64,000 nt of DNA, taken from assembly GCF_010994755.1 (NCBI RefSeq), contig NZ_WHSB02000004.1, positions 372,001 through 436,000 on the forward strand. Reading direction: 5' to 3'. Positions 52,514 through 61,598 of the stretch are shown here, in pieces. The notes below the pieces were generated by a model. That model had not been told where the DNA came from and did not search any database. It saw only the letters and a program-made list of their open reading frames with translations. Made by a program: the position numbers and the translations under genes. This DNA comes from Shinella lacus. GTDB taxonomy: Bacteria > Pseudomonadota > Alphaproteobacteria > Rhizobiales > Rhizobiaceae. Numbering within the stretch: position 1 is the stretch's first letter; every line of letters begins with the position of its first letter.

Positions 52514-53425
52514 ATGGAACGACCAGACCTGCCGAAAGGCCTGCCCGAGGATATCGAAGACAAGAAGGCCGACGCCCGCGCCTGGTTCGAACATCTTCGC
52601 GACGCGATCTGCGCCAGCTTCGAGGCGCTGGAAGACGAACTGGAAGGCCCGCTGTCCGACCTGCCGCCCGGCCGCTTCGTCGGCAAGGACTGGCAGCGCG
52701 ACAATGGCGAAGGCGGCGGCGGCCGCATGTCGATGATGGACGGCCGCGTCTTCGAGAAGGTCGGCGTGCACACCTCCACCGTCCATGGCGAGTTCTCGCC
52801 GGAATTCCGCGGCCAGATTCCCGGCGCCGACGAGGACCCGCGCTTCTGGGCCTCCGGCATCTCGCTGATCGCCCATCCGGTGAACCCCAACGTGCCGGCC
52901 GTGCACATGAACACCCGCATGGTCGTCACCACCAGCCGCTGGTTCGGCGGCGGCGCGGACCTGACGCCGGTGCTCGACCGCCGCCGCGTGATGGACGATC
53001 CCGATACCCAGCTCTTCCACAAGGCGATGGAGATCACCTGCAACCGCCATCCGGTCGCAGACCACGCGAAGTTCAAGGACTGGTGCGACGACTACTTCTT
53101 CCTGAAGCACCGCAATGAGCCGCGCGGCACCGGCGGCATCTTCTACGACTGGCTGCATTCGCCGGAAGAGATCGGCGGCTGGGAGGCGGATTTCGCCTTC
53201 ACCCAGGATGTCGGCCGCGCCTTCGCCATGGTCTATCCGCGCATCGTGCGCTCGAACTTCAACAAGGGCTGGACGGAAGAGGACCGCGACGAGCAGCTCG
53301 TGCGACGCGGCCGCTACGTCGAGTTCAACCTGCTCTACGACCGCGGCACGATCTTCGGCCTGAAGACCGGCGGCAATGTCGATTCCATCCTTTCGTCGCT
53401 GCCCCCGGTGGTGCGCTGGCCTTGA
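52514..53425 (+). CDS. hemF: Oxygen-dependent coproporphyrinogen III oxidase
   Basis: A 303-residue homodimeric enzyme of haem synthesis that decarboxylates coproporphyrinogen III with O2. Signatures are [40 protein letters not shown], the [20 protein letters not shown] loop, and [16 protein letters not shown] near the end. Length is exactly that of the family. The ATG at 52514 has GGGAAG upstream. TTGCCAAATGGCGCAA upstream (around 52437-52452) is a weak dyad of unknown meaning. Confidence 0.97.
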   Translation: MERPDLPKGLPEDIEDKKADARAWFEHLRDAICASFEALEDELEGPLSDLPPGRFVGKDWQRDNGEGGGGRMSMMDGRVFEKVGVHTSTVHGEFSPEFRGQIPGADEDPRFWASGISLIAHPVNPNVPAVHMNTRMVVTTSRWFGGGADLTPVLDRRRVMDDPDTQLFHKAMEITCNRHPVADHAKFKDWCDDYFFLKHRNEPRGTGGIFYDWLHSPEEIGGWEADFAFTQDVGRAFAMVYPRIVRSNFNKGWTEEDRDEQLVRRGRYVEFNLLYDRGTIFGLKTGGNVDSILSSLPPVVRWP

Positions 53426-53514
53426 AATAACGGTGGGCAATACGGCCTTGTGATTAACGGCTCTACCCCTTTCGTGGTATCATGCTCGGGCATGATCTCA
53501 TGGAGGAGGTTATC

Positions 53515-53766
53515 ATGACAGTCGCGACACAGCATGCGGCAACGTCGGGCATCGACCCGCAATCCGCCGATTTTCTCGATCGTTTTGCAGAAACCATGCG
53601 CGTCGAAAGCGGCATGGACCTTCCACATTCCTATTTCGTCGAAGAAGCCCGGCGGCGCATTGCCGGCGGCACGGTCCACCACCTCGCCGACCACCATACA
53701 CGGCCGGAACAGTTGCAGTCGTCCGCCTGCTTCGACGCCTGGGCAAAGGACGAAGACGCCGCCTGA
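53515..53766 (+). CDS. Small soluble protein of unknown function
   Basis: An 83-residue acidic protein, predicted helical, with His-rich stretch GGTVHHLADHHTRPEQ and an N-terminal SADFLDRFAETMRVESGMDL. GGAGGTTATC precedes the ATG, a good ribosome site. No signal peptide or membrane span. No recognised family. The histidine cluster could bind metal. Confidence 0.65.
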   Translation: MTVATQHAATSGIDPQSADFLDRFAETMRVESGMDLPHSYFVEEARRRIAGGTVHHLADHHTRPEQLQSSACFDAWAKDEDAA

Positions 53767-53796
53767 CGGCTGTCTGGGAGCGCCTCGAATATTCCT

Positions 53797-53825
53797 AAGC
53801 CGGAGCGGAACTCCGGGCGGCTTTT
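53797..53825 (+). terminator. Probable terminator after the small acidic protein
   Basis: AGCCGGAG-CGGAA-CTCCGGGCGGCT with a CCGGAG/CTCCGG core, followed by TTT. Partly imperfect stem. Confidence 0.5.
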
Positions 53826-53928
53826 GCCGTTTCTGACGACGGCTCTTTCAGCCGCGGGTCCGGTCCCGGTTTGGCCGATCGGGCCTCATCTGCTACACTG
53901 GTTCCGTTGAAACGACAGGAGATAGGTC

Positions 53929-54120
53929 ATGAGACTTTTTGAATGCGGTTCACTCGTCCCCGGATGCGACTGGCATACGCGGGCCAATGACGACGCCGAA
54001 GTCGTGCGCCGCGCCGTCGAGCACATGCGCACCGCACATGGCGAGACGATGATCCGGGAAAGCACCGTCGATCACATCAAGGAACGCATCGTCGACGAAA
54101 AAGCCGCCGACGCCGCGTGA
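53929..54120 (+). CDS. DUF1059-family small protein
   Basis: A 63-residue protein matching DUF1059: FECGSLVPGCDWHTRANDDA with two cysteines, then VVRRAVEHMRTAHGE with the conserved H-x3-HG type end, as in small metal-binding-like proteins. No activity is known for the family. ACAGGAGAT precedes the ATG. It is convergent with cca (6 bp between stops). Confidence 0.82.
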   Translation: MRLFECGSLVPGCDWHTRANDDAEVVRRAVEHMRTAHGETMIRESTVDHIKERIVDEKAADAA

Positions 54121-54126
54121 CATTTC

Positions 54127-55386
54127 TCAGCCTTCCCTGACGAGGGCTTCCAGCCGGGCAAGCAACTTTGCCCGGCCCTCATGGAAATTGCCCGCCACCC
54201 ATTCCTCTTCGATCGCGCCAAGCAGCGTGCCGACCTTCGGCCCCGCCGGAAGACCGGCTGCCAGCACATCCGCGCCGTTCAACGGGAAGGATGGTTTCTG
54301 CCATTTCTGTACCCGCGCCAGCAGCCGCTGGCACAGGCCGGCGAAAGCCAGCGCGTCTGCATCGCCGAGGCCGCGCGCCCGGGCGCCGGCGAGCGCCAGT
54401 TTCAGCCGCATCGTCAGCCCCTGCGGGCCGTTGCGATAGAGCAACCGGTCGAAGGCCGTTTCCGCCAGTTTTGGCGCGATCTCCGGCGCAGAAGCCCAAT
54501 AATCAAGCGTCGCCGCCTCCGCCTTGGACAGGCGCAGACGCTCGGCGAGCACCTTCAGCCGCTCGCGGTCCGCCGGCACCATGGCGGCCAGCCGCAGCAG
54601 CGCATCCGGCGTCCAGCCGAAGGCCTTTTCGGCGTCGATCAGCCCGGGAATGGCGTCGATGCCCCATTTTTCCGTCTCGGGCAGGATTTCGGTGAGCACG
54701 CCGGCCTGGCGCATCCAGAGCAGCGCGCGGCCGGGATCAGGCGCCGCCAGCAGCTTCTTCGTCTCCGACCAGACCCGTTCGGCCGAGAGCTTTCCGAGCT
54801 TGTCCTTCGCCCGCGCGCAGGCCTTCAGGCCCTCGGCATCCGGCCGCCCGCTGCCATAGAGCGCGAAGAAGCGGAAGAAGCGCAGGATGCGCAGGTGATC
54901 CTCCGCGATGCGCGTCGCGGCATCGCCGATGAACCGCACCGTGCGGCTCTCGATATCGGCCAAGCCGTTCACGAGATCGACGACCGTGCCCTCCGCGGTC
55001 GCATAGAGCGCGTTGATGGTGAGGTCGCGCCGCTCGGCATCCATCTGCCAGTCCGCGCCGAAGGCGACCTCGGCGTGCCGGCCGTCGGTCTCGACGTCGC
55101 GGCGCAGCGTCGTCACCTCGAAGGGTTTTCCGTCGATCACCAGCGTCACCGTGCCATGCTCGATGCCGGTCGGCACCGCCTTGATGTCGGCGACATTCGC
55201 CCGCTCGGCAACCGCCTCCGGCTTCAGCGTCGTGGCGATATCGACATCGGCGACCGGCAGGCCCATCAGGCTGTTGCGCACGGCACCGCCCGCCACGCGC
55301 CCCTCGCCGCCGTCGCTGTTGAGCAGCGCCAGCACGCGCACGAGCGCCGGATCGGTAAACCACGCCTCGCCCGAAACAGAGGTCAT
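54127..55386 (-). CDS. cca: CCA tRNA nucleotidyltransferase / poly(A) polymerase-family
   Basis: A 419-residue class II nucleotidyltransferase that adds or repairs the 3' CCA end of tRNAs. The head domain has GGAVRNSLMGLPVADVDIA with the catalytic D-x-D, then RRDVETDGRHAEVAFGADW and the motif RRDLTINALYA. The neck follows at about 165-220 (AEDHLRILRFFRFFALYG). Body and tail extend further than the E. coli enzyme. It is the last gene of an ATGA-overlapping row DUF1285-Nudix-cca. Confidence 0.93.
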   Translation of the reverse strand: MTSVSGEAWFTDPALVRVLALLNSDGGEGRVAGGAVRNSLMGLPVADVDIATTLKPEAVAERANVADIKAVPTGIEHGTVTLVIDGKPFEVTTLRRDVETDGRHAEVAFGADWQMDAERRDLTINALYATAEGTVVDLVNGLADIESRTVRFIGDAATRIAEDHLRILRFFRFFALYGSGRPDAEGLKACARAKDKLGKLSAERVWSETKKLLAAPDPGRALLWMRQAGVLTEILPETEKWGIDAIPGLIDAEKAFGWTPDALLRLAAMVPADRERLKVLAERLRLSKAEAATLDYWASAPEIAPKLAETAFDRLLYRNGPQGLTMRLKLALAGARARGLGDADALAFAGLCQRLLARVQKWQKPSFPLNGADVLAAGLPAGPKVGTLLGAIEEEWVAGNFHEGRAKLLARLEALVREG

Positions 55387-56015
55387 GCATAAAGCCTTTC
55401 ATAGATCATCCGCACGATGCCGGCGGTGATACCCCAGATGTTCCGCCCCTCATAGGGCAGACGATAATAGTGCCGCTCGGCGCCGAGCCAGACGCCGCTG
55501 CCGCGTTCGTGGTTGCGCGGGTCCATCAGGAAGGAGAGCGGCACATCGAAGACCGCTTCCACCTCGTCGGGGTTGGCGATCAGCTCGAAGCCCGGCTGCA
55601 CCACCGCCAGCACCGGCGTAATGGAAAAGCCGGACAGCGCCTTGTACTGCGGCAGGCGGCCGACCGGCTCGACGAAACGGCGGTCGAGACTGATCTCTTC
55701 CTCCGCCTCGCGCATCGCCGCCGCTTCCACGTCCGCATCCTCGTCATCGACCGCTCCGCCCGGAAAGGCGACCTGGCCGGAATGTTTGCGCATGGTGGTG
55801 GTGCGCTGCGTGAAGATGACGCGCGCCTCCTCGCCATCGTCGACGACGGGGATCAGCACGGCGGCGTCGCGCAGGTGCATGCCTTCGAGATGGGGAATGA
55901 CCGAGGGATTGAGCAGGCTGTCGCCATGATCGCGCCAGCTCTCGTCGCCGAGCGTGAGGGTCTGCTGCATGGCCCGGCGGCGGAATTCCGCGGCGCTGTA
56001 AGGTGGAAAACTCAT
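55383..56015 (-). CDS. CoA pyrophosphatase (Nudix hydrolase)
   Basis: A 210-residue Nudix hydrolase that splits CoA into 3',5'-ADP and 4'-phosphopantetheine. The UPF0035-like stretch AVLIPVVDDGEEARVIFTQR and KHSGQVAFPGGAVDDEDADV lead into the Nudix box AAMREAEEEISLD with the REaxEE core. It overlaps both neighbours by 4 bases (ATGA on each side), so it is tightly coupled with cca and DUF1285. Confidence 0.93.
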   Translation of the reverse strand: MSFPPYSAAEFRRRAMQQTLTLGDESWRDHGDSLLNPSVIPHLEGMHLRDAAVLIPVVDDGEEARVIFTQRTTTMRKHSGQVAFPGGAVDDEDADVEAAAMREAEEEISLDRRFVEPVGRLPQYKALSGFSITPVLAVVQPGFELIANPDEVEAVFDVPLSFLMDPRNHERGSGVWLGAERHYYRLPYEGRNIWGITAGIVRMIYERLYA

Positions 56016-56629
56016 CGGGAAAGCTGATCCAGCTCGGCCGCCGGCATGACCGGGAAAACCACGCCACCGGAGCGTAGCGCAAACATCTCCACGCCGTCGA
56101 TCTCGATCGTCTCGCCGAGCTCGACCAGTTCGTACATCACCGCCCGCGAGACGAGCGCCTCCAGCCGGCCGCGAACGAGAAGATACGGCTTCAACTCATT
56201 GTTTTCACCGGCAATCACGAAACGCAGCGGATGCTCCGCCCCCGCCTCCACGACATCGCCGACATTGGTGCGAAAGGTCAGGGTCTGCGCCTCGCCCTCG
56301 CCCGCCGCATTCATCTCGACCGCCAGGAACGGCGCATCGACGACGCGGATTCCGACCCGCTCGACCGGCGTCACCAGGTAAGTGTTGCCGTCCTCGTCCT
56401 TGCGCAGCACCGTCGAGAACAGCCGCACCAGCGGCGCGCGGCCGATCGGCGTGCCCATGTAGAACCAGGTGCCGTCGGCGCGGATCTCCATGTCGATGTC
56501 GCCGCAGAACGGCGGGTTCCAGCGCTCGACCGGCGGCAGGCCGCGCCCGCCGGTTTCCGCGGCTGCCCGCGAGATCAAGGCGGCCAGTCCCGCCGCGTCG
56601 CTGCTTTCGCGAATTTCGCCCGTTGCCAT
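56012..56629 (-). CDS. DUF1285 protein
   Basis: A 205-residue protein with the DUF1285 pattern: PPVERWNPPFCGDIDMEIRA, GTWFYMGTPIGRAPLVRLFS, then TPVERVGIRVVDAPFLAVE and a C-terminal GVVFPVMPAAEL. The family has been seen in structural genomics as a two-domain beta-rich fold; no function is established. The start at 56629 is supported by family alignment; the frame is open further upstream. It heads the operon with the Nudix hydrolase and cca. Confidence 0.9.
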   Translation of the reverse strand: MATGEIRESSDAAGLAALISRAAAETGGRGLPPVERWNPPFCGDIDMEIRADGTWFYMGTPIGRAPLVRLFSTVLRKDEDGNTYLVTPVERVGIRVVDAPFLAVEMNAAGEGEAQTLTFRTNVGDVVEAGAEHPLRFVIAGENNELKPYLLVRGRLEALVSRAVMYELVELGETIEIDGVEMFALRSGGVVFPVMPAAELDQLSR

Positions 56630-56667
56630 TGTTCCGTCCCGGTTGAACCCTATCTCCGCGAGAGGGT

Positions 56668-56696
56668 CCTCTTGATTGAGGCCCTCTTGATCGAGG
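56668..56696. promoter_or_regulatory. Tandem dyads in the divergent DUF1285/MoxR region
   Basis: CCTCTTGATTGAGG (56668-56681) and CCTCTTGATCGAGG (56683-56696) are two copies of one 14-mer in a 15-bp period, differing at one base, each with CCTC/GAGG ends. They lie between the starts of two divergent operons and could bind a regulator of either. Confidence 0.45.
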
Positions 56697-56841
56697 AAAG
56701 GGTGGATACACCTCTTTCTCACGAGATAGTCATTTCGTGGCCGCTTGTCAGCCACGGGTGAGCTAATAAGCTCTCTATGAAGCATGCGAACATGGCAAAG
56801 CCACGATTCGTGTTACGTTGGAACCGACACTGGAGACGACC

Positions 56842-57855
56842 ATGGGCGTTCAGAATTCCCCCGAGGCAGGCCTGGACGAAAAAGCGGTCATCGCCGCCGC
56901 CGAGCGCGCGCTCTCCGATATCGCCATCATCCGCCAGAAAGTGGGCAAGGTGATCTTCGGCCAGGAAAGCGTGGTCGAGCAGACCATGCTTGCCGTGCTC
57001 TCCGGGGGCCATGCGCTCTTGGTCGGCGTGCCGGGCCTCGCCAAGACCAAGCTGGTCGCCACGCTCGGCACCGTGCTCGGGCTTGCCTCCAGCCGCATCC
57101 AGTTCACGCCCGACCTGATGCCCTCCGATATCCTCGGCTCCGAAGTGATGGACCAGGACGAGAACGGCAAGCGCTCCTTCCGCTTCGTGCCCGGCCCGAT
57201 CTTCACGCAGCTCCTGATGGCCGACGAGATCAACCGCGCCTCGCCGCGCACCCAGTCCGCCCTGCTCCAGGCCATGCAGGAATATCACGTGACGGTCGCC
57301 GGCCAGACCAACGACCTGCCGAAGCCCTTCCACGTGCTCGCGACGCAGAACCCGCTGGAGCAGGAAGGCACCTATCCGCTGCCGGAAGCCCAGCTTGACC
57401 GCTTCCTGCTGCAGGTCGATGTCGATTACCCGGAACTCGCCGCCGAGCGGCAGATCCTGCTGGAAACCACCGGCGTGCACGAGGCGCATGCCAGTGCGGC
57501 AATCTCCGCCGAACGGCTCATCGAAATTCAGACCCTCATCCGCCAGATGCCGGTCAGCGAAAAGGTGCTCGACGCGATCCTCTCGCTGGTGCGCTCCGCC
57601 CGCCCGGGCAATGGCGTCGCCGGCACCGACAAGCACGTCGCCTGGGGTCCAGGCCCGCGCGCCGGCCAGGCGCTGATGCTCTGTGCCCGTGCCCGCGCGC
57701 TTTACGAAGGCCGCCTCGCGCCCTCCGTCGACGACGTGCTGGCGCTGGCCGAACCCGTCCTGCAGCACCGCATGGCGCTGACTTTTGGCGCCCGCGCCGA
57801 GGGCATGTCCGTGCGTGATGTCATCGCAGGCCTTGTCCGGCAGGCGGGCGGCTGA
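56842..57855 (+). CDS. MoxR-family AAA+ ATPase
   Basis: A 337-residue AAA+ chaperone-type ATPase (MRP/MoxR group). Walker A is GVPGLAKTKLVATLG (about 63-77), Walker B is LLMADEINRASPRTQSALLQ, sensor 1 includes FHVLATQNPLEQEGTYPLPE, and the C-terminal lid domain carries PGPRAGQALMLCARARAL. MoxR proteins help mature or activate VWA proteins encoded next to them, here DUF58 and BatA-like genes. GGAG supports ATG 56842. It is the first gene of a four-gene operon. Confidence 0.95.
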   Translation: MGVQNSPEAGLDEKAVIAAAERALSDIAIIRQKVGKVIFGQESVVEQTMLAVLSGGHALLVGVPGLAKTKLVATLGTVLGLASSRIQFTPDLMPSDILGSEVMDQDENGKRSFRFVPGPIFTQLLMADEINRASPRTQSALLQAMQEYHVTVAGQTNDLPKPFHVLATQNPLEQEGTYPLPEAQLDRFLLQVDVDYPELAAERQILLETTGVHEAHASAAISAERLIEIQTLIRQMPVSEKVLDAILSLVRSARPGNGVAGTDKHVAWGPGPRAGQALMLCARARALYEGRLAPSVDDVLALAEPVLQHRMALTFGARAEGMSVRDVIAGLVRQAGG

Positions 57856-57869
57856 GCGGAGCAAAGAGC

Positions 57870-58790
57870 ATGGCGTCCGTCGGCCAGATCGTCCAACCGA
57901 CCCCGACCCGCGAGGTGCTCTCGCGGGCGCAGGCCCGGGCTGCCTTCATCCCCGACTGCATGGTCGAGGCGCAACGCCTCGCCAACACCGTCATCGCCGG
58001 CTGGCACGGCCGCCGCAAGCGCGGCATCGGCGAGAATTTCTGGCAGTTCCGCCCCTATGTCGACGGCGAAAGCCTGTCGCGCATCGACTGGCGCCGCTCG
58101 GCGCGCGACGACCACACCTATGTTCGCGACCGCGAATGGGAGGCAGCCCACACCGTCTGGATCTGGGCCGATCTCTCGCCGTCGATGATGTACAAATCCA
58201 CCTTCGGCAGCGTCTCGAAGGAGAGCCGCGCGCTCGTGCTGCTGTTGGCACTCGCCGAAATCCTCGCCCGCTCCGGCGAGCGCATCGGCTGCCCCGGCAT
58301 CATGGAGCCGATCGCCGCGCGCAACGCCGCCGAGCGTCTGGCAACCGCCCTCATGCACAACGGCACGACCGGCGGCCTGCCGGATACCAGCATGATCCGC
58401 GGCAGCAGCGACATCGTGCTGATCGGCGATTTTCTCGATCCCGTCGAGGACGTGATGGACCGGCTCGGGCCGCTTGCCCGCCGCGGCCTGCGCGGCCATG
58501 TCGTCGAGATCGCCGATCCGGCGGAAGAAGTGTTCCCCTATGTCGGGCGCACCGAATTCACCGATCCGGAATCCGGCCAGAAGCTCACCGCCGGCCGCGC
58601 CGAGACGCTGAAGGACGAGTATGCCCGCGCCTATGTCGCGCGCCGGGAGGCGCTGGCCGACAATCTGCGCCATCTCGGCTGGAGCTTCGTGCCCCACCGC
58701 ACCGACCGGCTCGCCTCCGAGGCGCTGGTCGCCGTGCACATGTACCTTTCCGGCATGCCGGCGATGAAGACGGAGGGCCGCGGCCGATGA
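57870..58790 (+). CDS. DUF58-family protein
   Basis: A 306-residue soluble VWA-like protein with the DUF58 core: GIGENFWQFRPYVDGESLSR, IDWRRSARDDHTYVRDREWE, the VWIWADLSPSMM strand (a partial MIDAS D-x-S), and a C-terminal long helix region (ARREALADNLRHLGWSFVPH). No N-terminal membrane spans as in longer DUF58 forms. It starts 14 bp after the MoxR stop and overlaps the next gene by 4 bases, so it belongs to the same operon. It is probably the MoxR substrate or partner. Confidence 0.93.
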   Translation: MASVGQIVQPTPTREVLSRAQARAAFIPDCMVEAQRLANTVIAGWHGRRKRGIGENFWQFRPYVDGESLSRIDWRRSARDDHTYVRDREWEAAHTVWIWADLSPSMMYKSTFGSVSKESRALVLLLALAEILARSGERIGCPGIMEPIAARNAAERLATALMHNGTTGGLPDTSMIRGSSDIVLIGDFLDPVEDVMDRLGPLARRGLRGHVVEIADPAEEVFPYVGRTEFTDPESGQKLTAGRAETLKDEYARAYVARREALADNLRHLGWSFVPHRTDRLASEALVAVHMYLSGMPAMKTEGRGR

Positions 58791-61597
58791 GCGCTTTCGC
58801 CTTCGCCTTTCCCGCCGTTCTCACGACGCTGGTGCTGCTGCCCGTCATCTGGTGGCTGCTGCGCCTGACGCCGCCGAAGCCGCTCGTCGAGGTCTTCCCG
58901 CCCTTCGCCATCCTCGCTTCCATCATGAAGCGCGAGGAAACGCCGGCGCAGAGCCCCTGGTGGCTGACGCTGCTGCGCATGCTGATGGCCGCCGCCATCA
59001 TCTTCGCCATCGCCGACCCGGTCTTCAACCCGCGCACCAACACGCTCGCCAGCACCGGCCCGCTGGTGCTCGTCGTCGACAACAGTTGGGCCTCCGCCAC
59101 CGACTGGCAGCGCCGCGTCGATACCGTATCCACGCTGATCGATGATGCGGAAAGCCGCGACGTGCCGATCTCGCTGGTGCTGACCGCCGACCGCCAGCAC
59201 GACGCCGTGCCGGTCGATGCCGCGACCGCCCGCAACCGCCTCGCCGCCGCCGAACCCCGCCCGTTGCCCGCCGACCGCGCCACCGCCGTCGCATCGCTCA
59301 GCACCGCGCTCGACGGGACAGCACCGGGCACCATCGCCTTCATCAGCGACGGCATGGCGACCGGCGAGACCGACGAGACGGTCGCCGCCCTGCAGGCGTT
59401 GTCCCCCGCCGAATTCCGCATGATTCAGGGGGACGGCGCCTCCGCCGTCGCCATCACTGCCGCCACGAACGGTGCGGATGCGCTCTCCCTGACGCTCACC
59501 CGCCTTGAGGGCGGCGCGGCGCAAAGCCTGCCGCTGACGGCGCATGATTCGCGCGGCCGGCCGATCGCCACTGGCACGGCCGATTTCGCAGCCGGCAGCA
59601 CGACCACGACGGGCACGATCACCGCGCCCTTCGAACTGCGCAACGACTTCGCCCGCGTGACGATCGACGGGCTCGCCAATGCCGGCGGCACCTACCTGCT
59701 GGATGACGGTTTCCGCCGCCGCCGCGTCGCCTTCCTGTCCGGCGAGGTGGTGGATGCCAGCCAGCCGCTGCTTTCGCCGCTGCACTATATCAACCGCGCG
59801 CTCGCGCCCTATGCCGACCTGCTGGAGCCGAGCGTCGCCGACCTTTCGGTGGCGATCCCCGAACTCCTGGAACAGAACCCCTCCGTGCTGATCATGGCCG
59901 ATATCGGCCGCCTGCCGGAGGATGCGCAGGGCGAGGTTCGCCGCTGGATCGAGGCGGGCGGCATGCTGATCCGCTTTGCCGGCCCGCGCCTCGCCGCCGC
60001 CCCTGCCGACGATCCGCTGGTGCCGGTGCTGCTGCGCAAGGGCGAACGCGCGCTCGGCGGCGCTCTGTCCTGGTCCGAGCCCCAGCCGCTCTCCGCCTAT
60101 CCGCAAAACAGCCCGTTCTTCGGCATGCGCGCGCCGGACAACATCCTCATCAAGCGCCAGGTGCTCGCCGAACCGACGCCGGACCTTGCCGAACGCACCT
60201 GGGCAAGCCTTGCCGACGGCACGCCACTGGTGACGACCGGCCCGCTCGGCTCCGGCCGCCTCGTGCTGTTCCACATCAGCGCCGAAACCGGCTGGTCCAA
60301 CCTGCCGCTGTCGGGCGATTTCGTCGAAATGCTTCGCCGCACCGTACAGCTTTCGCGCGGCGGCGGCGTCTCGACCAGCGATGGCGAGCAAAGCCCCGGC
60401 CTGCCGCCCTACCGCCTGATGACCGCGAACGGCACGCTCGCCGCCGCCACCGGCGAAGCCAAACCGCTCGCCACTGGCGACGGCACGCGCCGGATCGCAA
60501 GCTTCGACAATCCGCCCGGCCTCTACGGCACGGAGGACGGTTATGTCGCGCACAACCTCTTCCCGCCGGGCCACGAAATCCGCCCGCTTATGGTCGCCGA
60601 GGGCACGTCGGTCCTACGCGAACCGCTGGCCGGCAGGGAGACCTGGTCGCTGAAACCGCATCTCTTCACGCTCGCAGCCCTGCTGCTCCTGGCCGACTGC
60701 GCCATCGTGCTCTTCATCGGCGGCGCCTTCGCCGCTGCGGTCCGCCGCCGGCCGGCGCGCGGCGCTACCGCTGCCCTGCTGCTGGCGCTCTTCGCCACCA
60801 CACTCCTGGCGTTTCCCTCGGAAAGCCGGGCGGATGATGCTAAGCCCGGCGACGAGGCGATCCTGTCGCGGCTCGACACGACGCATCTCGCCTATGTCGT
60901 CACCGGCGAGGGCGAGGTGGACCGGATTTCCGAACGCGGCCTCGCCGGCCTCACGGAATTCCTCACCTACCGCACGACGCTGGAGCCCGGCCAGCCGGTC
61001 GGCGTGGATATTTCCAAGGATGAGCTGTCGCTCTACCCGATCATCTACTGGCCGGTGAGCGCCACGGCCGCGATGCCGTCGAGCGCCGCGATCAGCCGCA
61101 TCGACGCCTATATGCGCAATGGCGGAACGGTGCTGTTCGATACGCGCGACCAGTTCGTCTCGCTCAACGACACGGCGACGAGCCCGAACACCGAGCGCCT
61201 CCAGGCGATCCTCGCCAACCTCGACATTCCGCCGCTGGAGCCGGTGCCGGCCGATCACGTTCTCACCAAGGCCTTCTATCTGCTTGCGAATTTCCCCGGC
61301 CGTTATGCCGGAAGCCCGCTGTGGATCGAGGCGGAGCTCGACCGCGCCGAAGACCCGACCCGCCCGGCGCGCGCCGGCGACGGCGTCTCGCCGATCATGA
61401 TCACGGGCAACGACTTTGCCGGCGCCTGGGCGATCGACGCCAATGGCATGGCGCTGCTGCCGACGGTGCCGCCGGACGAGGTGCAGCGCGACCACGCCTT
61501 CCGCTCCGGCGTCAACATCATGATGTACATGCTCACCGGCAACTACAAGGCGGACCAGGTACATGTGCCCGCCCTCCTCGAACGGCTGGGACAATGA
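58787..61597 (+). CDS. BatA-N/VWA/DUF4159 membrane protein
   Basis: A 936-residue protein. The N-terminus is BatA-like with two membrane spans (about 5-27 and 60-82). A VWA-type region follows (about 92-250, VLVVDNSWASATDW with an atypical MIDAS, then AFISDGMATGETDE). A middle periplasmic part (250-620) comes next, two further spans (about 628-650 and 660-676), and a C-terminal DUF4159 domain (about 688-935, TTHLAYVVTGEGEVDRISER). The ATGA overlap with DUF58 fixes the start. It probably forms an envelope assembly with the MoxR, DUF58 and following gene products. Confidence 0.92.
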   Translation: MSAFAFAFPAVLTTLVLLPVIWWLLRLTPPKPLVEVFPPFAILASIMKREETPAQSPWWLTLLRMLMAAAIIFAIADPVFNPRTNTLASTGPLVLVVDNSWASATDWQRRVDTVSTLIDDAESRDVPISLVLTADRQHDAVPVDAATARNRLAAAEPRPLPADRATAVASLSTALDGTAPGTIAFISDGMATGETDETVAALQALSPAEFRMIQGDGASAVAITAATNGADALSLTLTRLEGGAAQSLPLTAHDSRGRPIATGTADFAAGSTTTTGTITAPFELRNDFARVTIDGLANAGGTYLLDDGFRRRRVAFLSGEVVDASQPLLSPLHYINRALAPYADLLEPSVADLSVAIPELLEQNPSVLIMADIGRLPEDAQGEVRRWIEAGGMLIRFAGPRLAAAPADDPLVPVLLRKGERALGGALSWSEPQPLSAYPQNSPFFGMRAPDNILIKRQVLAEPTPDLAERTWASLADGTPLVTTGPLGSGRLVLFHISAETGWSNLPLSGDFVEMLRRTVQLSRGGGVSTSDGEQSPGLPPYRLMTANGTLAAATGEAKPLATGDGTRRIASFDNPPGLYGTEDGYVAHNLFPPGHEIRPLMVAEGTSVLREPLAGRETWSLKPHLFTLAALLLLADCAIVLFIGGAFAAAVRRRPARGATAALLLALFATTLLAFPSESRADDAKPGDEAILSRLDTTHLAYVVTGEGEVDRISERGLAGLTEFLTYRTTLEPGQPVGVDISKDELSLYPIIYWPVSATAAMPSSAAISRIDAYMRNGGTVLFDTRDQFVSLNDTATSPNTERLQAILANLDIPPLEPVPADHVLTKAFYLLANFPGRYAGSPLWIEAELDRAEDPTRPARAGDGVSPIMITGNDFAGAWAIDANGMALLPTVPPDEVQRDHAFRSGVNIMMYMLTGNYKADQVHVPALLERLGQ

Positions 61598-61598
61598 C

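Noticed and set aside
57785-58786. N-terminal extension of the BatA/DUF4159 protein by 334 codons
   Set aside because: It overlaps the DUF58 gene, has no homology-like content, and the ATGA junction at 58787 with MSAFAFAFPAV gives a normal start.
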